Source of the DNA: DAMCZI01 sp032095175
Lineage (GTDB): Bacteria; Bacillota; Clostridia; Clostridiales; Caloramatoraceae
Length of the DNA: 18,381 nucleotides
Direction of reading: 5' to 3'
Assembly (NCBI GenBank): GCA_032095175.1
Contig: DAMCZI010000066.1
Location: 1 to 18,381 of the forward strand
Under the pieces are notes generated by a model that was not told the DNA's origin, made no database searches, and saw only the letters and a program-made list of their open reading frames with translations. Positions 13,053-18,381 of the stretch are shown here, piece after piece. The number at the start of each line of letters is the position of its first letter. The first letter of the stretch is position 1. The translations under genes were made by a program, and so were the position numbers.

Positions 13053-14429
13053 TCATTCTTTGCAGCATGCACAGTGGTCGCATTTTTCTCCATGGGATTC
13101 AGTCCAGAGCCTTTCAGCAGTTGGGGTCCATCTTTCTGATATGTCTTTAAACTTTGCTGTTAGGTCCTCAACAGCTTCCTGGTCAAGTGGCTGAGTAGAA
13201 TGGGCTTTTGTTTTTTGTACCATTTCTCTTAGCTTCTCTGGATTATCCATTAATGGGCATGGTTTTAAATGGTTTTCGTTAAATGGCTGTTGTCTCTTGT
13301 ATTCTGCAAGTAATGGTGATTTCAAAGCTTCAATAAGTGAAACATCCTTTATGTTTACATTTGAATAGTGTATGAATGCACATGGTTCAACATCTCCATT
13401 TGCATTTATATGAAGATAGTTTTTTCCTCCTGCAATACATCCATTAACATATTCACCATCATTCCAGAAGTCTATAATAAAAGCAGCTTTCGTCTGCCTG
13501 AACTCCCTAACCTTATGGTACATATACTCTCTTTGTTCCGGTGTTGCTACAAGATCAATAGGTGCATCCTTTCCAAGAGGCATATATGTAAAGTACCATC
13601 CAAACATACATCCCTTTTCTATCATTAAATCAACATATTTATCAGATCCTATTACCTCTGTGTTCTTGCTGTGATAGCAGGTTGAGAAGCCAAAGCCTAT
13701 TCCATATTGCTTTAATATATCCATGGCCTTCATAACCTTTTTAAATGTACCTTTTCCTCTTCTTAAATCAGTTTCTTCCTCAAAGCCCTCAACACTTATT
13801 GCAAAGAAGAAATTACCTAATCTTTGAAGTTCCTTTGCAAATTCTTCATCAATCAATGTAGCATTTGTAAATGCCAGGAATGCACAATCATTATGCTTTT
13901 CAGCAAGCTTTAAAAGATCATTTTTCCTTGTAAGTGGCTCTCCACCTGAGAATATGTAAAAATACATCCCAAGTTCTTTACCTTCAGTAATTATCCTGTC
14001 AAGCTCCTCATAGCTTAAGGAGTCTGATTTGTCATATTCTGCTGCCCAGCATCCTGTACACTTTAAGTTACATGCAGTAGTTGGGTCCATAAGTATTGTC
14101 CATGGAATTGTACATCCATACTTCTCTCTTGATTCATCAAGAAGAGGTAATCCCTTTACACCTGCATTTACGAAGAAATTAATCAGGGCTTTTTTCTGTA
14201 CATTTGGATGAAGTTCATTGAATACCCTTTTAATCAAGTTATTCCAATTGTTGCTTGGGTCATTTACTATGTCCTTAAAGATTTTTACCTTTCTTTTTTC
14301 ATTCTCCCTTGTAGTAAGCCTGTCTGCCCAATCTACTAGCTTTGGCAGGTTTTCTAAAGGATTTTTTTCAAGGTAACGAATACCCTCCTTTATTGCTATT
14401 GTGCTTATTAATTGTTTTGCAGATTTCAC
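13053..14429 (-). CDS. Radical SAM protein with SPASM-like and Cys-rich C-terminus
   Basis: A 458-residue radical SAM enzyme. The [4Fe-4S] motif CxxxCxxC is C120, C124, C127 in TACNLKCTGC, followed by GGEP at residues 162-165. Residues 1-110 form a helical N-terminal extension. Further cysteines at C331, C350 (NANGDVEPC) and C391 suit a SPASM-like region for auxiliary clusters, and the extreme C-terminus adds CDHCACC (C450, C453, C455, C456). I recall the main body as a common Firmicutes radical SAM family of undefined substrate; the tail looks like an extra. The start is GTG with a GGGGGG ribosome binding site five bases before it. The promoter region contains a long dyad, and a TetR gene lies upstream on the same strand. 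Reaction unknown. Confidence 0.85.
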   Translation of the reverse strand: MKSAKQLISTIAIKEGIRYLEKNPLENLPKLVDWADRLTTRENEKRKVKIFKDIVNDPSNNWNNLIKRVFNELHPNVQKKALINFFVNAGVKGLPLLDESREKYGCTIPWTILMDPTTACNLKCTGCWAAEYDKSDSLSYEELDRIITEGKELGMYFYIFSGGEPLTRKNDLLKLAEKHNDCAFLAFTNATLIDEEFAKELQRLGNFFFAISVEGFEEETDLRRGKGTFKKVMKAMDILKQYGIGFGFSTCYHSKNTEVIGSDKYVDLMIEKGCMFGWYFTYMPLGKDAPIDLVATPEQREYMYHKVREFRQTKAAFIIDFWNDGEYVNGCIAGGKNYLHINANGDVEPCAFIHYSNVNIKDVSLIEALKSPLLAEYKRQQPFNENHLKPCPLMDNPEKLREMVQKTKAHSTQPLDQEAVEDLTAKFKDISERWTPTAERLWTESHGEKCDHCACCKE

Positions 14430-14468
14430 GTTAACCCCCCCTAAATTATAATTATAAGGACGTGATCT

Positions 14469-14511
14469 CTACTGGTTTTACTATAGCAAATGTTATAAGC
14501 AAAACCACTAG
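14469..14511. promoter_or_regulatory. Dyad spanning the likely promoter of the radical SAM gene
   Basis: CTACTGGTTTTACTATA (14469-14485) is nearly complementary to 14494-14511, giving about 16 paired bases with two mismatches and a one-base offset. On the - strand it encloses an extended -10 box, TGCTATAGT (14480-14488), upstream of the gene. It may be an operator or a leader hairpin. The wider region 14430-14661 also holds five copies of TTATAAC or its complement and otherwise no gene. Confidence 0.5.
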
Positions 14512-14661
14512 GGAAAATAAGTTAATTTATATTATGTTAAAATCCTTATAACACTCCAAAATATCTTTATAACTTGAAAAAATAACATAATATCCTGTTA
14601 TAAACCATTATTAATAAATATTATGATAATATTCATAAATTATAACTTCATCAAAGTTAAG

Positions 14662-15255
14662 CTATACTCTAAGACTTTCGATAAAAATATCAATATTTTT
14701 TAACTGTTCGATTATTGATGCATTGCGGTAAATCTGATAATTAATTATAAATGATTGTATAAGTCCATATATCGTAAGGGACATACTTTCTGGATTTACA
14801 TTCCTTATCTCCCTTGATTCCATCCCATCCTCAAGGATACCCCTTATCATTCCCATGATTGTGGCCACATGCTCTTCTACCTTATCCCGAATAATCGAAT
14901 TTTCAATTTTTAATATAACCCATAGATTAATAAGAAAAGCAGAGATACTTTTATCTTTCTGACAATCAGTTGCAAGTACCTTTATAATTGCTTTTAGTTT
15001 GTCAACCCTTGTTAAACCAGGGGCTTCAATAATTACTTCACATTCTTTTTCAAGTCTTTTAAAAACAAGGTTTATTACAGTATCAATTATTTCATCTTTA
15101 TTTTTAAAATACTGATAAATTGTGGTTCGGCCTATGCCCAATCCATCTGCTATATCCCTAAGATTCGTATCATGATATCCCTTTTTCATAAGTACTTCCA
15201 TCGTACAATCCATTATCTCGTTTTTTCTCTTGGCATAGTCGATTATTTTTGGCAA
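14662..15255 (-). CDS. TetR-family transcriptional regulator
   Basis: A 197-residue TetR-type repressor. The N-terminal DNA-binding domain occupies residues 1-55: KNEIMDCTMEVLMKKGYHDT, then LRDIADGLGIGRTTIYQYFKNKDEII, the classic helix-turn-helix and helix 4. The C-terminal ligand-binding part is divergent, as usual. TTG at 15255 is chosen because it is eight bases from AGGAGG; a TTG at 15261 would be only two bases away and no suitable ATG exists. Its own promoter carries two GACA-N4-TGTC palindromes, so it very likely represses itself. The same sites are not seen upstream of the radical SAM or MFS genes, so any further target is uncertain. The ligand is unknown. Confidence 0.9.
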   Translation of the reverse strand: MPKIIDYAKRKNEIMDCTMEVLMKKGYHDTNLRDIADGLGIGRTTIYQYFKNKDEIIDTVINLVFKRLEKECEVIIEAPGLTRVDKLKAIIKVLATDCQKDKSISAFLINLWVILKIENSIIRDKVEEHVATIMGMIRGILEDGMESREIRNVNPESMSLTIYGLIQSFIINYQIYRNASIIEQLKNIDIFIESLRV

Positions 15256-15276
15256 ACTCAATCCCTCCTTTTTTCC

Positions 15277-15288
15277 GACATATGTGTC
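15277..15288. promoter_or_regulatory. TetR-type operator 2
   Basis: GACATATGTGTC, an imperfect palindrome flanked by AATA as in operator 1, lies between the predicted transcription start and the ribosome binding site of the TetR gene. Its centre is 33 bp, about three helical turns, from that of operator 1. Confidence 0.65.
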
Positions 15289-15295
15289 AATAATA

Positions 15296-15323
15296 ATTAT
15301 ACCATAATCGACACTAGTGTCAA
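15296..15323 (-). promoter_or_regulatory. Promoter of the TetR gene
   Basis: On the - strand the consensus -35 TTGACA (15318-15323) and the consensus -10 TATAAT (15296-15301) are separated by 16 bp. Both hexamers match the sigma-A consensus exactly. Operator 1 overlaps the -35 box. Confidence 0.88.
15310..15321. promoter_or_regulatory. TetR-type operator 1
   Basis: GACACTAGTGTC is a perfect 12-bp palindrome that overlaps the -35 box of the TetR promoter. Together with the similar site at 15277-15288 it brackets the promoter core, an arrangement typical of TetR-family autorepression. Binding is inferred, not shown. Confidence 0.7.
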
Positions 15324-15335
15324 TAAAAAGTATAC

Positions 15336-15414
15336 AAAAATGGTATTAGCTGCATGATTTACTTAGAGTTGATTGAGCTTATCAGCATCCAATTAAATCA
15401 TGCAGCTAATACCA
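15336..15414 (-). terminator. Terminator of the yedE-tusA-DUF3343 operon, 20-bp perfect stem
   Basis: Arms 15341-15360 and 15395-15414 are perfectly complementary over 20 bp (TGGTATTAGCTGCATGATTT and its reverse complement) around a 34-nt loop. On the - strand five T follow (15336-15340). It begins 12 bp beyond the DUF3343 stop and also insulates the TetR promoter. The loop is unusually long for an intrinsic terminator. Confidence 0.75.
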
Positions 15415-15425
15415 ATTGCCATCCA

Positions 15426-15662
15426 TTAAGGATGTGTATAAATTAACTTTACGCCTTGACTGTTAGTAACATAGACCTTGTCGATATCTTCAATTATTAT
15501 TTCCTTGATATCTCCATTGTAGTCTATTCTTGCTGCAATCCCACAGCTTGAACTTAGTTTTCTGGGTACAGGCATAAGTACTGCCTTAATACCCTTCTGC
15601 TTCATAAAATTTTCAAATTTCACTGCTCCAGAATGTGTAAAAAATGTTACTGTATATTCCAT
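15426..15662 (-). CDS. DUF3343 protein (putative Se/S carrier-like)
   Basis: A 78-residue small protein of the DUF3343 family, described as putative Se/S carrier-like. After a beta strand (MEYTVTFFTHSGAVKFE) comes a helix and the signature PRKLSSSCG with C40, the likely sulfur- or selenium-carrying cysteine. No membrane segment is present. The start is ATG with GAGG about nine bases before it, inside the end of the upstream tusA-like gene, from which it is separated by three bases. The order yedE, tusA-like, DUF3343 with a cysteine desulfurase-like gene opposite fits a role in handing persulfide or selenide sulfur/selenium between proteins. That role is inference from family and context. Confidence 0.8.
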   Translation of the reverse strand: MEYTVTFFTHSGAVKFENFMKQKGIKAVLMPVPRKLSSSCGIAARIDYNGDIKEIIIEDIDKVYVTNSQGVKLIYTHP

Positions 15663-15665
15663 AAA

Positions 15666-15869
15666 CTATTTCCTCAACTTCAAAGTGTACTCTCCGTTTT
15701 GTTCAACAACTTCAACCTTATACCCACTGTTTTGAGCAAACCTTTTTATGTTTTCCCTTGCAGTTGTATTATCAACAATTACATCCACACCTAAAGCATC
15801 CTTTTCAACACCATGCTTAGTCATTAAAACAGGTTCAGGGCATGATCTTCCTCTAGCGTCAATTGTCAT
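15666..15869 (-). CDS. TusA/YedF-like sulfurtransferase
   Basis: A 67-residue TusA (SirA-like) protein. The defining CPxP motif is C10-P-E-P in DARGRSCPEPV, with C10 the persulfide-carrying residue. The rest, DVIVDNTTARENIKRFAQNSGYKV, has the family's beta-alpha-beta pattern. The start is set at the ATG at 15869, which gives the normal family length and has AAGGA about ten bases upstream; a TTG at 15887 would add six residues and overlap the yedE end. It corresponds to the N-terminal half of YedF in selenium operons, without the DsrE-like half. It lies between yedE and the DUF3343 gene in one operon and probably passes sulfur or selenium from the desulfurase. Confidence 0.88.
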   Translation of the reverse strand: MTIDARGRSCPEPVLMTKHGVEKDALGVDVIVDNTTARENIKRFAQNSGYKVEVVEQNGEYTLKLRK

Positions 15870-15876
15870 TCTTTCA

Positions 15877-16965
15877 TTATCCTTCAATTCTTACATCCCC
15901 CTTTACCTTTACTTCAGAAACCTTCTCACGATTAAAATAAGCAATTGCAAAAACTATAACAAAACCAATTATAACTGCTATCTTTCCATTTAGTGTTGGT
16001 CCCTTTGCTGATGATGCTAAGTTGAAATTATGTGTAAATGCTGCACCAACAAGCATACCGATAACTGCCATAACTGAATCTATATTTCCTTCTCCTGCAA
16101 GTATAAGCTGTCTTAAAGGGCATCCTCCAAGAAGCACTGAACCAAAACCTGCAAGTGTCATACCCAGGAAGTTCCATAGCCAATCATTATGAGCTATTGG
16201 CTGGTCTAAAAATCCAAATTTAAAGAATCCAAATGCCACATTTCCAATAAGAGCAGCAACAAATATTGCAATAAATCCTGAAAGAAGATACCAATCCTTA
16301 AAAAGAACTAAGTCTCTTATTCCTCCAACCATACAAAGTCTTGTTCTCTGTGCAAATGCTCCAACTATAAGACCTGCAGCAAGTGCCATTATTATTGGTG
16401 CATGCATTGAACCAGGTCCTTTTTTGCTGAAGAATATTATTCCAGCAGGTGCTGCAACCAAAAGAATAAGAAGTCCTATATTTACTATAGGAAGTAAATA
16501 TCCCTCAAACTTATTCAATGTATAATTTCTTTTTAAGCTAAATCCTTTGTTTAAGAATAGTATTCCAAGTAAAATTCCAGCTATAAATCCAACAAGTCCT
16601 ATTATTGCATTTAAATCTCCGCCAGCTAGTCTTAGAACCATTCTTAGTGGACATCCAAGGAACATCAAAGCACCAACCATTACTATAAATCCAAGTATAA
16701 ATCTTATGAATGGTGATGATCCTCCTTTTACTTCAAATTCCTTTTTACCAAAGGCCATCAAAAATGCACCTATTACAAGACCTATAACCTCTGGTCTAAT
16801 GTACTGAACAACTGGTGCTCTATGAAGTCCAAGCCCTCCTGCGATATCCCTTACAAAGCAGGCAATACAGAATCCCATGTTTCCAGGATTTCCGAATTTA
16901 ACAAGTAAAACAGCGATGATACCAACAATAAGTCCATTGATAATAATTGATTTTTTTCCTGTCAT
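15877..16965 (-). CDS. yedE: YedE-type selenium/sulfur transport membrane protein
   Basis: A 362-residue polytopic protein of the YeeE/YedE (Sulf_transp) family, closest in motif content to the YedE variant linked with selenium metabolism. Conserved cysteine motifs are NPGNMGFCIACF (C33, C36), GCPLRMVLRL (C105), TRLCMVGGIRD (C211) and GCPLRQLILAGEG (C282), arranged as two internal halves. Many hydrophobic segments suggest about nine to ten helices in the cytoplasmic membrane. Related YeeE proteins conduct thiosulfate through such cysteines; a selenium-compound substrate here is inference. The ATG has a strong AGGAGG site. It heads the operon yedE-tusA-DUF3343 and is divergent from the cysteine desulfurase-like gene. 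Confidence 0.88.
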   Translation of the reverse strand: MTGKKSIIINGLIVGIIAVLLVKFGNPGNMGFCIACFVRDIAGGLGLHRAPVVQYIRPEVIGLVIGAFLMAFGKKEFEVKGGSSPFIRFILGFIVMVGALMFLGCPLRMVLRLAGGDLNAIIGLVGFIAGILLGILFLNKGFSLKRNYTLNKFEGYLLPIVNIGLLILLVAAPAGIIFFSKKGPGSMHAPIIMALAAGLIVGAFAQRTRLCMVGGIRDLVLFKDWYLLSGFIAIFVAALIGNVAFGFFKFGFLDQPIAHNDWLWNFLGMTLAGFGSVLLGGCPLRQLILAGEGNIDSVMAVIGMLVGAAFTHNFNLASSAKGPTLNGKIAVIIGFVIVFAIAYFNREKVSEVKVKGDVRIEG

Positions 16966-16996
16966 TTAACTTCCTCCTTTTCATACATCTAAAAAA

Positions 16997-17025
16997 AGTA
17001 TATGATTAAAAGGATTGAAAGTTAA
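16997..17025 (-). promoter_or_regulatory. Promoter of the yedE operon
   Basis: On the - strand TTAACT (17020-17025) and TATACT (16997-17002) are separated by 17 bp, giving a short leader before AGGAGG. A possible rightward promoter for the desulfurase gene (TTGAAA 17015-17020, TATATC 17038-17043, spacing 17) overlaps it, so the two directions may compete. Confidence 0.55.
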
Positions 17026-17116
17026 ATAGTTAATATTTATATCAAATTCTTTATTTATAGATATTTTCAATCATCGACATTAATTTTGTTTGGTAAAATA
17101 AAATGGGAGGGATTCT

Positions 17117-18277
17117 ATGCGAAGAATATATCTAGATAATGGAGCAACTTCATTTCCTAAAGCTCCCGGAGTTTCGGATGCAGTTTGTAATTATATAAAT
17201 AATGTTGGTGGAAATGTAGGTAGAGGAACCTATGAAAGCGCTTACTCTGCAGGTCGTATTGTTTATGAAACAAGAGAATTGCTATCAAGCCTTTTTAATT
17301 TTGACAATCCTCTTAATGTGGCATTTACAATGAATATAACCCAGAGTCTTAACATACTTCTAAAGGGACTTTTAAGGCCTGGGGACCATGTGATAGTATC
17401 ATCCATGGAGCACAATGCTATAATGAGACCTATTATGACTTTAAATAAAAATGGTGTTGAATTTGACAGAGTTCAATGCAGCGGGGAAGGAATCTTAAAT
17501 CCTAAGGATTTAGAGGTACTTATAAAACCAAATACAAAGCTTATTGTAATGACACATGCTTCAAATGTTTCAGGTACAATATTACCTATTGAGGAAGTAG
17601 GAAAGATATGTAAAGCACATGGAATATATTTTATACTTGATGCTGCTCAGAGTGCAGGGGTTCTTGAGGTTGATTTTAAGAAATTTAATCTTAATGCACT
17701 TGCTTTTACTGGGCACAAGGGACTTCTTGGTCCTCAAGGTATTGGCGGTTTTCTAGTAGACGAAATCCTTTCAAAGGAGATAGAGCCATTTATAGAAGGT
17801 GGTACTGGAAGTCTTTCAGAGTCCGAATGTCAACCGGATTATATGCCAGACAAGTTTGAATCTGGTACATTGAATATACCTGGTATCTATGGATTAAATG
17901 CATCCTTGAAATATATAAATAATGTTGGAATAAATGAAATATATGAAAAGGAAATGCTTCTTACAGAGAGATTTTTAAATAAGGTGCATAACATTTCTGG
18001 ATTCAATATTGCTGGTATCAAGGGTACTGCAGGCAGAACTGCCGTTGTGTCCATTAATTTTGAAAACCATGATAATTCAGAGATTGCCTTCATTCTTGAC
18101 AGAGATTTTGGTATCATGACAAGGGTTGGTCTCCACTGTGCCCCATCAGCACACAAAACCCTCAAAACCTTCCCCGAAGGCACTGTAAGATTTAGTTTCG
18201 GTCATGCAAACACCATAGAAGATGTAGATTATGCAGTAGATTCATTAAACAAAACCATTAAAATGCTAAACGAATAA
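17117..18277 (+). CDS. Cysteine desulfurase family protein (class V aminotransferase fold)
   Basis: A 386-residue PLP enzyme of the cysteine desulfurase-like subgroup that carries an EGGTGS motif (residues 227-232). It has YLDNGATSFPK at the N-terminus, H99 in SSMEHNA, D175 in ILDAAQS, and the PLP lysine K201 in TGHKG. The likely catalytic cysteine is C341 in GLHCAPSAH, and R358 in GTVRFSFGH should bind the substrate carboxylate. Length and motif order are normal. GGGAGGG lies just before the ATG. It is divergent from yedE-tusA-DUF3343, a neighbourhood typical of sulfur/selenium mobilisation, where it may release sulfur from cysteine or selenium from selenocysteine. Distinguishing desulfurase from selenocysteine lyase activity is not possible from sequence. 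Confidence 0.9.
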   Translation: MRRIYLDNGATSFPKAPGVSDAVCNYINNVGGNVGRGTYESAYSAGRIVYETRELLSSLFNFDNPLNVAFTMNITQSLNILLKGLLRPGDHVIVSSMEHNAIMRPIMTLNKNGVEFDRVQCSGEGILNPKDLEVLIKPNTKLIVMTHASNVSGTILPIEEVGKICKAHGIYFILDAAQSAGVLEVDFKKFNLNALAFTGHKGLLGPQGIGGFLVDEILSKEIEPFIEGGTGSLSESECQPDYMPDKFESGTLNIPGIYGLNASLKYINNVGINEIYEKEMLLTERFLNKVHNISGFNIAGIKGTAGRTAVVSINFENHDNSEIAFILDRDFGIMTRVGLHCAPSAHKTLKTFPEGTVRFSFGHANTIEDVDYAVDSLNKTIKMLNE

Positions 18278-18381
18278 TCACCATCCAAGTGACGATTAAT
18301 AATTTAAATAACCTTAATTCATAGGATAGGGAAAATGCGTAGCATCCTACCCTAGTTTATCTGCAATAGACCGTGAAGGTC
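18278..18381. other. Intergenic end of window
   Basis: After the desulfurase-like gene there is no clear terminator. A 6-bp hairpin TAGGAT/ATCCTA (about 18322-18349) encloses a 16-nt loop containing AGGGAAAATGCGTAGC and is followed by CCCTAG. The sequence then runs off the window at GACCGTGAAGGTC. It could be the start of a structured RNA or of a repeat, but no known riboswitch class is recognised. Confidence 0.25.

Noticed and set aside
18322..18381. A riboswitch at the window end
   Set aside because: Only one short hairpin is visible and the sequence did not fit any class I could recall (fluoride, Moco, guanidine, preQ1, ZTP, THF, manganese); the element would also be cut by the window edge.

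Overview
The window looks like chromosomal DNA from a low-GC Firmicute of the class Clostridia, probably Clostridiaceae. The evidence is AT-rich DNA with strong GGAGG-type ribosome binding sites, several TTG/GTG starts, a PyrR-controlled pyrimidine operon that carries pyrI and a class 1B dihydroorotate dehydrogenase (pyrK-pyrD), and a YedE/TusA/DUF3343 selenium-type cluster. The species cannot be named from sequence alone. No rRNA, tRNA, CRISPR array, intact insertion sequence or prophage is visible.

Layout. Positions 1-314 hold a truncated hairpin repeat, a possible decayed transposase fragment and a perfect 15-bp hairpin. Next on the + strand are a NIF3-family metalloprotein, a DUF2785 protein and an MBL-fold hydrolase. 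On the - strand follow a small membrane protein, a Cof-type HAD phosphatase (TTG start) and the operon pyrB-pyrI-pyrC-pyrF-pyrK-pyrD, read from about 9410 down to a strong terminator at 4145-4186. The pyr leader carries two PyrR-type RNA elements. The first works with an intrinsic terminator as a classic attenuator; the second contains the pyrB Shine-Dalgarno sequence. Between the pyr promoter and the next gene lie a 45-bp AT-rich palindrome, a 182-bp MITE-like palindrome and a second, complete copy of the hairpin repeat seen at position 1.

The + strand then carries a DUF378 membrane protein, an RtcB RNA ligase and an MFS exporter with a perfect dyad upstream. Convergent to the exporter, on the - strand, is a radical SAM protein with a cysteine-rich C-terminal tail. 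Behind it is a TetR-family repressor whose own promoter carries two GACA-N4-TGTC operators. Next on the - strand is yedE-tusA-DUF3343, closed by a 20-bp-stem terminator and divergent from a class V aminotransferase-fold cysteine desulfurase-like gene (+ strand). The desulfurase, the TusA-like carrier, the DUF3343 putative Se/S carrier and the YedE channel form a plausible sulfur/selenium mobilisation and transport module.

The observations most worth following are the dual PyrR leader, a set of three hairpin elements that share TCGACCCTAG (one copy TCGACCTTAG) at the 3' edge of the loop although the third has an unrelated stem, and the paired TetR operators.
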